DNA of 64,000 nt, from positions 434,001 to 498,000 of the forward strand of contig CAWCCX010000016.1 in assembly GCA_963794155.1 (NCBI GenBank), in the 5' to 3' direction. Positions 40,314 through 49,247 of this stretch are shown here, piece by piece; positions within the stretch are counted from its first letter, which is position 1; each line of letters opens with the position of its first letter. Source of the stretch: Roseiarcus sp963794155 (GTDB lineage: Bacteria > Pseudomonadota > Alphaproteobacteria > Rhizobiales > Beijerinckiaceae). A model generated the notes under the pieces. It ran no database searches and had not been told where the DNA came from. It was given only the letters and a program-made list of their open reading frames with translations. Both the position numbers and the translations under genes were made by a program.

Positions 40314-41081
40314 ATGAAATACGCTGTTATAACGCCCTATTACAAAGAGCCCACTGAGAAGCTCTGGCGTTGCCACGCTAGCGTAAAAGCCCAAGTCATC
40401 GCCGCCGCCCACGTGATGGTTGCCGACGGCCATCCAAATCCCGCAGTCGACGATTGGGCCGTTACCCACATCCGACTGCCAATACCGCAGAACGACACCG
40501 GCTACACTCCTCGAATGATTGGCTTGCTCGCCGCATCCGCCCTTGACTACGAAGGCTACTTGCTCCTCGACGCCGACTGCTGGCTCGAACCAAACCACAT
40601 CGAACAAATGATGCTCACCCAGCGGCAGACGGGCGCCGAAATCATCACCTGCCCCCGCAACCTCCGCCGTCTCGACGAGAGCCTCATGGGCGTCTGCACC
40701 GAAAGCGATGGCGTCCTCTTCAACGACTGCAACTGTTACCTGTTCACCAAAGCGGCTCTGGTCCGACTTCGGCCGCTGTGCTTCGCCGATCGCGGCAAAG
40801 CCTATTTTGCGGATCGCGCCCTGTGGACCCACCTGCGCGCCACCAAAGCGCCAATAGCCCGCGCTCCGCTGCCAACAATCAATTACGAAACGACTATTCT
40901 TGCACACTACCTGAACGCCGGAGAGACGCCGCCCCCGGGAGCCAAAAACGTCACCTTTTTCAGCGACGCGAACGGCACGCGGCCTTTGACCGCCGAGGAA
41001 TCCGCTGAGCTTAGAAAAGACCCTCGCTACCGCGTGGCCCCAATGACCTACAACGACCCGGACCTTGGCGCCGGCCAATGA
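40314..41081 (+). CDS. Glycosyltransferase-like (GT-A fold) protein, isolated
   Basis: A 255-residue protein starting MKYAVITPYYKEPTEKLWRC, with a typical GT-A opening strand and a DxD-like metal motif in GYLLLDADCWLEPNH (near residue 84). It contains many cysteines and no signal or membrane segment. It is not close to a family I can name. Codon use is less GC-rich than its neighbours. It stands alone between lysR and a convergent dehydrogenase, which suggests acquisition by transfer. Confidence 0.7.
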   Translation: MKYAVITPYYKEPTEKLWRCHASVKAQVIAAAHVMVADGHPNPAVDDWAVTHIRLPIPQNDTGYTPRMIGLLAASALDYEGYLLLDADCWLEPNHIEQMMLTQRQTGAEIITCPRNLRRLDESLMGVCTESDGVLFNDCNCYLFTKAALVRLRPLCFADRGKAYFADRALWTHLRATKAPIARAPLPTINYETTILAHYLNAGETPPPGAKNVTFFSDANGTRPLTAEESAELRKDPRYRVAPMTYNDPDLGAGQ

Positions 41082-41175
41082 GATGCAGCTTCCAACCGGG
41101 ACCGGCGAACCCGCGTGTGTGCGAGCCTCTGGCGAAGGCGGTGACGGCACAGGCGATGTTTCGGCGATGCGTCTT

Positions 41176-41201
41176 CCCCTCCCCACAAGAGCGGGGAGGG
41201 G
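41176..41201. repeat. Inverted repeat between convergent genes
   Basis: Arms CCCCTCCCC and GGGGAGGGG are perfect 9-bp complements with an 8-base loop. The hairpin lies between the stops of the convergent 40314 and 41207 genes and may end transcription from one or both. There is no T-run. Confidence 0.7.
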
Positions 41202-41206
41202 GTCGC

Positions 41207-41974
41207 CTACTGCGCCGTCAAGCCGCCATCGACCATGAATTCGCCGCCGGTGGTGAACGAGGATTCGTCGCCGGCGAGAAAGAGGATGGTCGACGCGACC
41301 TCTTCGGCCTTGCCCATCCGGCCCATCGGCGCGGCGCGCGAGAGGCCGGCGCGCACCCGCTCGGGGTCCTTCGCCCGCGCGATGCCCTCGAGCACCATCG
41401 GCGTCTCGGCGAACGAGGGATGGACCGAATTGACCCGGATCTTGTAGCCGGCGCGGGCGCAATGGAGCGCCGCGGACTTGGTCAACAGGCGCACCGCGCC
41501 CTTGCTCGCGCAATAGGCCGCCGAAGACGCGTCGCCGATGATGCCGGCGACCGACGAGAGATTGACGATCGAGCCGCCGCCGCTCTCTTTCATCGCCCGC
41601 ACCGCTTCGCGGCAGCCAAGAAACGTGCCCTCGACATTGACCGCATTGACCTTGCGCCAGTCGGCGAGCGTCGCCTGCTCGATGTTGCCGAGGATGCCGA
41701 TGCCGGCGCTGTTGACCAGGATGTCGAGGCGGCCGAGCGTGGCGAGGACCGCGTCGACCACCGCGCGCCAGCGCGCTTCGTCGGTCACGTCCTGGGCGAG
41801 TACGAGATCGGCGTCCGGCCCGAGCATCTTGAGGCCTGCTTCGTTGCGGTCGGTCGCGGCGACCTTGGCGCCTTCGGCATGGAACAGCGCCGCCGTCGCC
41901 CGGCCGATGCCGGAGGCCGCGCCGGTGATGAGCGCGACCTTGCCGGCGAGACGTCCCGCCCCTGCCCCCTGCAT
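41207..41974 (-). CDS. SDR-family oxidoreductase
   Basis: A 255-residue short-chain dehydrogenase with the NAD(P) motif TGAASGIGRATA (near 17-28), NSAGIGILGN, the catalytic Ser in NLSSVAGI, and Tyr-Lys in YCASKGAV. The Asp at the end of strand 2 (ATDRNEAG) favours NAD(H). It follows a second SDR gene after 40 bases and is probably last in the desaturase-ferredoxin-SDR-SDR unit. The substrate is unknown; cyclohexanol-, steroid- or sugar-type alcohols are typical. Confidence 0.92.
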   Translation of the reverse strand: MQGAGAGRLAGKVALITGAASGIGRATAALFHAEGAKVAATDRNEAGLKMLGPDADLVLAQDVTDEARWRAVVDAVLATLGRLDILVNSAGIGILGNIEQATLADWRKVNAVNVEGTFLGCREAVRAMKESGGGSIVNLSSVAGIIGDASSAAYCASKGAVRLLTKSAALHCARAGYKIRVNSVHPSFAETPMVLEGIARAKDPERVRAGLSRAAPMGRMGKAEEVASTILFLAGDESSFTTGGEFMVDGGLTAQ

Positions 41975-42014
41975 CGTTTTCTCCCGTGCTTAGACCGAGC
42001 GGGCCTGATGAGCG

Positions 42015-42773
<759 letters not shown>

Positions 42774-42862
42774 CGCGTCTTCTCCTCGCCCCGGCGGACT
42801 TTCTAGCCGCGCTCGCTGAGCCCGCCGACGCGGTCAGCGACCGCGTTTACAGTTGCGCCCGA

Positions 42863-43180
42863 TCAGTCGAGCTTCACGAACAGCCGCCCACCCTCGACCT
42901 TGACCGGATAGGTGGCGAGATTGACACAAGCCGGGGCGCCTTTCGCTTCGCCGGTGGTGAAGTCGAACTGGCCGTTATGCATCGGGCATTCGATTATCGT
43001 GCCGGAAACGAAACCGTCGGCGAGTTCGACCTGCTCGTGGGTGCACAAGCCGTCAGTAGCGAAATAGCGGTCGTCGGCGGTCCGGTAGAGCGCATACTGG
43101 CGCCCCTGGTGCTCGAACGGCGCAACGTCTTCGCGCGATATGCGGTCGGCGGCGCCGGCGTCGATCCAGGCCTCGCTCAC
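42863..43180 (-). CDS. Rieske-type [2Fe-2S] ferredoxin (MocE-like)
   Basis: A 105-residue protein with the Rieske motif CTHEQVEL and CPMHNGQFD (C-x-H ... C-x2-H). The start is placed at the GTG at 43180, nine bases after an AGGAGAGG site, 19 bases from the desaturase stop; the longer frame to 43225 would overlap the desaturase. It would deliver electrons to the adjacent desaturase-like hydroxylase, as proposed for the MocD/MocE pair. Confidence 0.9.
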   Translation of the reverse strand: MSEAWIDAGAADRISREDVAPFEHQGRQYALYRTADDRYFATDGLCTHEQVELADGFVSGTIIECPMHNGQFDFTTGEAKGAPACVNLATYPVKVEGGRLFVKLD

Positions 43181-43199
43181 GGGCGTGATCCTCTCCTGC

Positions 43200-44276
43200 T
43201 CAAGTTCTTGCCGCGGCGGCGCCAAACGGCGCGGGCCGCGCCGCTCGCGGCAGCTCCCGCCGCACGCAATAGGTCGGATCCTTCAACTGGCGCGCCAGCG
43301 CCGGGATGATCTCGCGGTAGGCAGCGATGGTGCTCGGATAGGGCGCGGGGCAGTCCGTCTTGATCGCTTCGTGCAGCTTGGGGAGCGCATGATACGGGAT
43401 CAGCGGGAACAGGTGATGCTCGACGTGGTAGTTCATGTTCCAATAGAGGAACCGGAAGATCGGATTCATGTAGACGGTGCGGGAGTTGAGCCGGTGGTCG
43501 AGGACGTCCTCGGCCAGACCGAGATGCTGGGTCATGCCGAAATAGAGCTGCAGCCAGGCGCCGTAGAGCGACGGAAGGCCGACGAGCATCGCCGGCAGGA
43601 TCGAACGGAAATAAACGCAGGCGGCGATCACTGCCGCATAAATCGCAAGATAGATGCGCGCGGTCCTGTAAACTTTCGGGCGCTCGCTCTCCGGGACGAA
43701 GGTCGCTTCCTCCTCGGTGAGCCGGCCAACCGCGTGCAGGAACACCTTCTCGAAGAAGATGACGGCGTTCTTGAGCGAGAAGAGGTTGAGAAACAGCGAC
43801 AGAACGTCAGGCGGGCGCGGGGTGATGATCTCCGGGTCGCGCCCGACGATGACCGTGTCGGTGTGGTGGCGCGTATGGCTCCAGCGCCAGATCTCCGGCT
43901 CGCGCAGGATCATGAAGCAGGCGATCTGATAGACCGCGTCGTTCATCCATTTGGTCTTGAAGGCGGTGCGATGGCCGCATTCGTGCCAGCGGCTGTCGGA
44001 GGCCGAGCCGTACAGCACGCCGTAGACGAGAAAGAACGGAGCCGCCGCCCAGCTTCCCCAGCACCAAACGCCGAGTCCGCCGGAGACGATCAGCGCCGCA
44101 AGCCAGATCAGCGTATCGCGGATCGCTGGGCCGTCATCGCGCTGCATCAAGGCCTTGAGTTCGGCGCGGGCGATCGGCGGCGTGTACCATTTCGCCGACG
44201 CCAGTCCGGCGGCGACGGCCTTCTCGGCCTCCGGGCCGACCAGACTGTAATCGCGAGCGTTGAGCGCCGCTGGCAT
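43200..44276 (-). CDS. Fatty-acid desaturase-family membrane hydroxylase (MocD-like)
   Basis: A 358-residue integral membrane di-iron enzyme. The histidine boxes are HECGHRTAF, HTRHH and NYHVEHHLFP, with about four transmembrane segments between them. The start at 44276 (MPAALNARDYSLVGPEAEKAV) is chosen over an ATG 18 codons upstream because it matches the family's beginning. The neighbouring Rieske ferredoxin suggests a hydroxylase of the MocD type rather than a lipid desaturase. Confidence 0.92.
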   Translation of the reverse strand: MPAALNARDYSLVGPEAEKAVAAGLASAKWYTPPIARAELKALMQRDDGPAIRDTLIWLAALIVSGGLGVWCWGSWAAAPFFLVYGVLYGSASDSRWHECGHRTAFKTKWMNDAVYQIACFMILREPEIWRWSHTRHHTDTVIVGRDPEIITPRPPDVLSLFLNLFSLKNAVIFFEKVFLHAVGRLTEEEATFVPESERPKVYRTARIYLAIYAAVIAACVYFRSILPAMLVGLPSLYGAWLQLYFGMTQHLGLAEDVLDHRLNSRTVYMNPIFRFLYWNMNYHVEHHLFPLIPYHALPKLHEAIKTDCPAPYPSTIAAYREIIPALARQLKDPTYCVRRELPRAARPAPFGAAAART

Positions 44277-44352
44277 CGGTCTCCTCCTTGCCTTAAGTCC
44301 GCCCGCCGGGAGAATGGAGCCTACCGGCAACCCATCTGCGGCTCAACATCCC

Positions 44353-44367
44353 CGGGTTCAGAACCCG
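44353..44367. promoter_or_regulatory. 15-bp palindrome upstream of the hydroxylase gene
   Basis: CGGGTTC-A-GAACCCG is a perfect 7-1-7 inverted repeat, 77 bases upstream of the desaturase start. It is a possible operator; a single such site could also occur by chance. Confidence 0.35.
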
Positions 44368-44428
44368 TCATACGGTCGCCGGGCGTGGGTCAATCGCCGT
44401 CCCGCGGGGGGTTCCCGCCGGGCGCCGC

Positions 44429-44476
44429 ATTCCGAGCATTTGGAATGATTATTCCATACTTGATTCCTTTTGGAAT
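44429..44476. promoter_or_regulatory. Cluster of five GGAAT/ATTCC half-sites, predicted operator
   Basis: ATTCC at 44429, GGAAT at 44442, ATTCC at 44451, ATTCC at 44463 and GGAAT at 44472 fall within 48 bases. They form the palindromes TGGAAT-N4-ATTCCA (44441-44456) and ATTCC-N4-GGAAT (44463-44476). The stretch is AT-rich in a GC-rich genome and lies between divergent operons. Confidence 0.6.
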
Positions 44477-44844
44477 GTTTGTTACACGGATCGCGGACGG
44501 CGCCTGACAGCGCCCGGGCCTTTCGGGCCAGCCGAATGCGCCGAATCTTGAGCGCTTGCCGCTTCGGGAACCGGGCGAACCGGGGCGCTATGGGAGGAAC
44601 GAGGAATGAGGGCTATCCTGACTGCGCAGGACGCCGTCGCCTTCGCAAAACCCTCGTCCGCGGCCGGGGCGACCCGTTTCGCCGACAGGCATCCCTTTCG
44701 CACATCCATTCTCACTGGCGGGCTCCATGCGGCCGGAGGCCGTCCAGGCGATCGCCGTTCAACGGTTCAAGTCGGGAGGCCGCGTGAAGATTCCGGGCCT
44801 CGCGTCTTGCGTAGGGCAATGTCGCCCATCAAGGAGGCAACCGG

Positions 44845-45795
44845 ATGAAACACTTGATCAAGACGACCGTCGCCGCAGCGGCGACACTGATGGCCGCCGC
44901 GGCCGTCGGGGCGCCGGCAGTAGCGGCCGAGAATATCCACATCATCGTCGTCAGCCACGGCCAAGCCAACGATCCGTTCTGGTCGGTGGTCAAGAACGGC
45001 GTGGTTGCGGGAGCCAAGGACATGGGCGTCGCGGTCGACTATCGCGCCCCTGAAACCTTCGACATGGTCGCAATGTCCCAGTTGATCGACGCGGCGGTCA
45101 ACCAGAAGCCGTCCGGCCTCATCGTCTCGATTCCCGACGCGTCGGCGCTCGCCCCCTCGATCAAGAAGGCGGTCGCCGCCGGCATTCCGGTCATCTCGAT
45201 GAATTCCGGATCGGACGTGTCGAAGTCTCTCGGCGCGCTCCTTCATGTCGGTCAGGACGAGGAGACCGCTGGCAAGGCGGCCGGCGAGAAACTCAAGGAA
45301 ATGGGCGGGAAAGTCGCTCTCTGCGTCAACCAGGAAGTCGGGAACGTGGCGCTTGATCTGCGCTGCAAGGGCTTCACCGAGGGCTTCGGCGGCAAAGTGA
45401 CGGTGCTGCCGGTGTCGAACGAACCGGCCGAAGGCCGCGCGAAAGTGAAGGCGGCGCTCGCCGCCAATGGCGACGTCGACACGATCCTCGCGCTCGGGGC
45501 GGGAACGGCGGGCGAACCGTCGATCGCGGCAGTCAAGGACTCAGGCAAACAAGGCAAGATCAATGTCGCGACCTTCGACCTCTCGCCCGGGTTCCTCAAG
45601 GCGGTGGCCGCGGGCGACGCCGCATTCGCGATCGACCAGCAGCAGTTCCTGCAGGGCTACCTGCCGGTCGTGTTTCTGGCCAATTATGCCAAGTACGGTC
45701 TCATGCCAGGCGGCAACGTGCCCTCAGGCCCGAACCTGATCACCAAGGACAAGGCCGCGCAGGTCATCGAGTTGTCGGCGAAAGGCATCCGCTAA
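44845..45795 (+). CDS. Sugar ABC transporter substrate-binding protein
   Basis: A 316-residue periplasmic binding protein of the ribose/galactose (Peripla_BP_4) class. It has a signal peptide TTVAAAATLMAAAAVGAPAVAA and the mature start NIHIIVVSHGQANDPFWSVV. AAGGAGG lies seven bases before the ATG. Two cysteines (in ALCVNQ and LRCKGF) could form a disulphide. It is the first gene of a binding protein-permease-ATPase importer. The ligand is unknown; the neighbouring hydroxylase genes hint at an inositol- or aminosugar-like compound. Confidence 0.92.
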   Translation: MKHLIKTTVAAAATLMAAAAVGAPAVAAENIHIIVVSHGQANDPFWSVVKNGVVAGAKDMGVAVDYRAPETFDMVAMSQLIDAAVNQKPSGLIVSIPDASALAPSIKKAVAAGIPVISMNSGSDVSKSLGALLHVGQDEETAGKAAGEKLKEMGGKVALCVNQEVGNVALDLRCKGFTEGFGGKVTVLPVSNEPAEGRAKVKAALAANGDVDTILALGAGTAGEPSIAAVKDSGKQGKINVATFDLSPGFLKAVAAGDAAFAIDQQQFLQGYLPVVFLANYAKYGLMPGGNVPSGPNLITKDKAAQVIELSAKGIR

Positions 45796-45829
45796 CCCGC
45801 GAAGCTCGGTGGAAGCGACCTTTCGCGTT

Positions 45830-45866
45830 CGGTCGGGGCGGTCGCGCCCAAGGGCGTCCCCGACCG
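45830..45866 (+). terminator. Intercistronic hairpin after the binding-protein gene
   Basis: Outer arms CGGTCGGGG (45830-45838) and CCCCGACCG (45858-45866) are perfect complements, and GCGCCC-AA-GGGCGT pairs inside. No T-run follows, so it is more likely to protect the upstream message and partly attenuate permease expression than to be a full terminator. This is common after binding-protein genes. Confidence 0.6.
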
Positions 45867-45913
45867 CCTAAGTCTGCCGGCCGCATCGGCCGCTCGAGGG
45901 AGGAGATGCGTTA

Positions 45914-47053
45914 ATGAGCCAAACTCAACCGATCGCGCCGCCCGGTCAGCCGCTGAAGCCGGTTCAGATCGCCGACGAGCGGCTGCGCAAGACGTCTTTT
46001 CTGACCGAGGCCATGCGCCGGCCAGAGCTCGGCGCCATTGCTGGCTTGGTCCTCGTCGTCATTTTCTTCCTGTTCACCGCCGATGCGTCGATGTTCACGC
46101 TGAGCGGGGTGATGACGATTTTGGCGCCCGCCTCCCAGCTCGGGATCCTCGCGATCGCCGCCGCGCTGCTCATGATCGGCGGCGAGTTCGATCTTTCGAT
46201 CGGCTCCATGATCGCCTTTACCGGCTTGGCCTTCGCCGCCTTTCTGGTCAATGCCCATTGGCCCCTCTCTATCGCGATCGTCGCCACGCTGGCGTTCGCG
46301 TGCGTTCTCGGCGCCATCAACGGACAACTCGTCATCCTGACGAGGCTTCCGTCCTTCATCGTTACGTTGGCGTTTCTGTTCATCCTGCGCGGCCTCACCC
46401 TGGTCGGATTGAAGTTCGCGACCGGCGGTTCGACCCAGCTGCGAGGCGTCGACGAGGTGGTCCAGGACGGTGTGGTCAAAGGCCTGTTTTCGGGCGTCGC
46501 CTTCCAGGAACTTTTCTCGTGGCTCGCGGGCCAGGGTCTGATCGAGAAATTCGACACCGGCCTGCCGAAGGTCAGCGGCGTGCCGGTGTCGATCATCTGG
46601 TTTATCGGCTTTGCGATCGTGGCGACCTGGGTCCTGTTGCGGACCCGAGTCGGCAACTGGATCTACGCGGCCGGAGGCGATCCGAACGCGGCGCGCAATT
46701 CTGGCGTTCCGGTGAGCCGGGTGAAGACCGGCCTCTTCATGCTGACCGCCTGCGCCGCGGCGCTGGTCGCGATCCTCACCGTGCTCGACGCCGGCTCGAC
46801 CGACGCGCGGCGCGGAGTACAAAAGGAGTTCGAGGCGATCATCGCCGCCGTGATCGGCGGATGTCTCCTGACGGGCGGCTATGGTTCGGCGATCGGCGCC
46901 TTCGTCGGCGCGATCATCTTCGGCGTCGTTTCGATCGGACTGACCTACACCACGTTCGACAGCGACTGGTTCCAGGTCTTTCTCGGAGCGATGCTCCTCA
47001 TTGCGGTGCTGTTCAACAACTACATTCGCCGCAAGGTCACCGGCGAACGCTAA
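45914..47053 (+). CDS. Sugar ABC transporter permease (RbsC/FrcC type)
   Basis: A 379-residue membrane protein with about nine or ten hydrophobic helices. GGEFDLSIGSMIAFTGLAFA and AINGQLVILTRLPSFIVTLA are the conserved RbsC-type segments, and AAGGDPNAARNSGV is the coupling region. A GGAGGAG site precedes the ATG. It is followed by the ATPase gene after 15 bases. Confidence 0.95.
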   Translation: MSQTQPIAPPGQPLKPVQIADERLRKTSFLTEAMRRPELGAIAGLVLVVIFFLFTADASMFTLSGVMTILAPASQLGILAIAAALLMIGGEFDLSIGSMIAFTGLAFAAFLVNAHWPLSIAIVATLAFACVLGAINGQLVILTRLPSFIVTLAFLFILRGLTLVGLKFATGGSTQLRGVDEVVQDGVVKGLFSGVAFQELFSWLAGQGLIEKFDTGLPKVSGVPVSIIWFIGFAIVATWVLLRTRVGNWIYAAGGDPNAARNSGVPVSRVKTGLFMLTACAAALVAILTVLDAGSTDARRGVQKEFEAIIAAVIGGCLLTGGYGSAIGAFVGAIIFGVVSIGLTYTTFDSDWFQVFLGAMLLIAVLFNNYIRRKVTGER

Positions 47054-47068
47054 GCGGGAGAGCCGATC

Positions 47069-47869
47069 ATGAGCGACACGAACGCGAACGGGTGGCCGCC
47101 GATCATCGACGTCCGCAATATCGTCAAGCATTTTGGCCCGGTGATCGCGCTTTCTGGCGTCTCGATCTCCGTTCGGTCGGGCGAAGTCCATTGCCTGCTT
47201 GGCGACAATGGCGCGGGCAAGTCCACCCTGATCAAGACTTTGGCCGGCGTTCACCGTCCGACCAGCGGCGAATATCTTGTCGAAGGCGAGCCGGTCTCGT
47301 TCGCCAGTCCGCGCGACGCGCTCGATGCCGGGATCGCGACCGTCTATCAGGATCTCGCGATGATCCCGCTGATGTCGATCACCCGCAATTTCTTCATGGG
47401 GCGGGAGCCGGTGATCGGCGTAGCGCCGTTCCGGCGAATCGATTTCAAATCCGCCCATGACGTCACGCGGGAGGAGATGCACAGGATCGGGATCGACGTG
47501 CGCGACCCCCATCAGGCGGTCGGGACGCTCTCGGGCGGCGAGCGCCAATGTGTGGCGATCGCACGGGCGGTCTATTTCGGCGCGAAGGTGCTCATCCTGG
47601 ACGAGCCGACCTCGGCGCTTGGCGTCGCCCAGACCTCGATGGTGCTCAAGTACATCCATCTTGTCCGACAGAAGGGGCTCGGGGTCATTTTCATTACCCA
47701 CAACGTGCGCCACGCCTATGCCGCCGGCGATCGCTTCACCGTGCTGAACCGCGGCAAGACCCTCGGCACCTACACCAAAGCCGAAATCCCGATGGACGAT
47801 CTGCAGAACCTAATGGCGGGCGGTAAGGAGCTGCAGCAGCTCTCGGGCGAACTTGGCGGCACCGTCTGA
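47069..47869 (+). CDS. Sugar ABC transporter ATP-binding protein, single-domain (FrcA-like)
   Basis: A 266-residue ATPase with Walker A GDNGAGKST (about 49-57), signature LSGGERQ near 152, and LILDEPTSALG, where Gly replaces the usual Asp after the D-loop Leu. It carries one nucleotide-binding domain, unlike the two-domain RbsA/MglA proteins, as in the FrcBCA fructose system, so it would work as a homodimer. Confidence 0.94.
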   Translation: MSDTNANGWPPIIDVRNIVKHFGPVIALSGVSISVRSGEVHCLLGDNGAGKSTLIKTLAGVHRPTSGEYLVEGEPVSFASPRDALDAGIATVYQDLAMIPLMSITRNFFMGREPVIGVAPFRRIDFKSAHDVTREEMHRIGIDVRDPHQAVGTLSGGERQCVAIARAVYFGAKVLILDEPTSALGVAQTSMVLKYIHLVRQKGLGVIFITHNVRHAYAAGDRFTVLNRGKTLGTYTKAEIPMDDLQNLMAGGKELQQLSGELGGTV

Positions 47870-47913
47870 GCCTGCGCAGCCGGGCCACCCCCGCGTCAGC
47901 AGATGCTGCGACC

Positions 47914-48543
47914 TCAGATGTCACCGCCGCCTTTTGGCCGAGCGAGGGCGAACACCTTCTCGACCGCCGCGTAGTCCTGGTAGCCGCATCGGGCGAGCGG
48001 GTGGGCGCGGGCGGTGTCGAAACGGCCGTCGAGAAGAAACTCATCGTCGATGTGAAAGGCGACGACCTCGCCGAGCGTCAGCACGGAGCCGCTCCACGCG
48101 CCGCTGACCGATCTGATCTCGACCACCTCGACCACTTTGCATTCCAACGCTGCGGGGCTTTCGGCGACCCGCGGCGCGGCGACCAGGCGGCAATCGGCCA
48201 TGGTCAGTCCGGCGCGCGCGAATTCGTTGTCGCCGCGGGCGAACGGGGCCGAGGTTTCGTTCATGCGCTCGCGCAGATCGAACGTCGCGAGATTGGCGAC
48301 AAACTCGCCGCTTTCCTTGGCGAAGGAGGCCGAATCCTTCCAGCCTTCGCTGGAGAAGCCGACGATCGGTGGCACGCTGCAGAAACCGTTAAAAAAGCTG
48401 TAGGGGGCGAGATTGATGCGCCCATCGAGGGCGCGGGTCGAGATCCAGCCGATCGGACGCGGGGCGACGATCGCCTTGAATGGGTCGCGCGGGAGTTTCG
48501 TCCGGTCGCGGTCAGCGGTCGCATAGAACATCGGCGGCCTCAC
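47914..48543 (-). CDS. Flavin reductase-like domain protein
   Basis: A 209-residue protein of the flavin reductase/FMN-binding split-barrel family: PRDPFKAIVAPRPIGWISTR, NLAPYSFFNGFCSVPPIVGF and FVANLATFDLRERMNETS are the core family segments. The ATG overlaps the upstream nitroreductase stop by four bases. It may supply reduced flavin or reduce a nitro/quinone compound together with that enzyme. Confidence 0.9.
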   Translation of the reverse strand: MRPPMFYATADRDRTKLPRDPFKAIVAPRPIGWISTRALDGRINLAPYSFFNGFCSVPPIVGFSSEGWKDSASFAKESGEFVANLATFDLRERMNETSAPFARGDNEFARAGLTMADCRLVAAPRVAESPAALECKVVEVVEIRSVSGAWSGSVLTLGEVVAFHIDDEFLLDGRFDTARAHPLARCGYQDYAAVEKVFALARPKGGGDI

Positions 48544-49109
48544 TCGGGAAATCTTGTCATGATCTCGTCAAGCGGCGGCCGCTGGCGATCCTCGATCGCC
48601 GCAGTCGCCTTGCCGATGTGAATGAAGCCAGCGATGCGCTCATGCTCGGCAAGGCCGATCGCCGAGCGAAAGCGGGCGTCGTAGGCCATCCACCCGGTGA
48701 GCCAGGTGGCGGAGAATCCGAGCGCGCGGGCGGCGACGATCATGTTCATGCACACCGCGCCGGCGGACAGCACCTGCTCCCACTCCGGGATCTTGGGATG
48801 CGGAGCGGCGCGCGAGACGACCGCGACGACGAGCGGCGCGCCGACGAAACGCTGCTCTTCCTTGGCCCGGGCGGCTTCGTCCAGGTCGGGCCGGTCCGCG
48901 ACGCTGATCTTAAGCGCAAGGGCGCCCGCCCGCTCGCGCGCCTTGCCCTCGAAGACGACGAACCGCCAGGGCGCGAGCTTGCCGTGATCGGGAACCCGGG
49001 AGGCCACGGTCAGGATCGTCGTGAGCTCATCGACGGTCGGCGCCGGCCCGGTCATCAGCGGCGGGGGAACGGATCTGCGGCGCTTGAGGAGCGAAATCAT
49101 CTCGTTCAT
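48540..49109 (-). CDS. Nitroreductase-family protein
   Basis: A 189-residue FMN-dependent nitroreductase of the small YdjA-like type: LLKRRRSVPPPLMTGPAP, RVPDHGKLAPWRFVVFEG (FMN contact) and the C-terminal GFIHIGKATAAIEDRQRP. It is the first gene of a two-gene unit with the flavin reductase. Confidence 0.9.
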   Translation of the reverse strand: MNEMISLLKRRRSVPPPLMTGPAPTVDELTTILTVASRVPDHGKLAPWRFVVFEGKARERAGALALKISVADRPDLDEAARAKEEQRFVGAPLVVAVVSRAAPHPKIPEWEQVLSAGAVCMNMIVAARALGFSATWLTGWMAYDARFRSAIGLAEHERIAGFIHIGKATAAIEDRQRPPLDEIMTRFPE

Positions 49110-49247
49110 CGTTGCTTTATCCGATGGAAAGGGTGGCTCTTGGCCGAATTCCAGACGGCTGTAAACCGCCCTCGATCCGCCTCAATGTAGCGTCACCTGC
49201 CGCGCGGGACCTTCAAGCTCCATGGGTCAGCGGCGACAATTTCTGTA

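Larger units (their letters stand above)
44277..44844. other. Long divergent regulatory region between hydroxylase genes and sugar ABC operon
   Basis: 568 bases with no convincing gene. It holds a palindrome (44353-44367), the GGAAT half-site cluster (44429-44476) and a small hairpin GGCC-N5-GGCC near 44518-44532. The short frame 44606-44848 has a fair ribosome site but an unlikely translation. The importer mRNA may have a leader of over 300 bases if it starts near the half-sites. Confidence 0.6.

Noticed and set aside
44606..44848. Open frame of 80 codons with a fair ribosome site (GGAGGAACGAGGA) overlapping the binding-protein ATG
   Set aside because: The translation is arginine/glycine-rich without any domain or signal features, and composition fits a GC-rich non-coding leader. 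It could be a leader peptide, but nothing supports that beyond the ATGA overlap.
45911..47713. 600-codon minus-strand frame opposite the sugar permease and ATPase
   Set aside because: Antisense shadow with Asp/Arg/Gln-rich composition and no domain.
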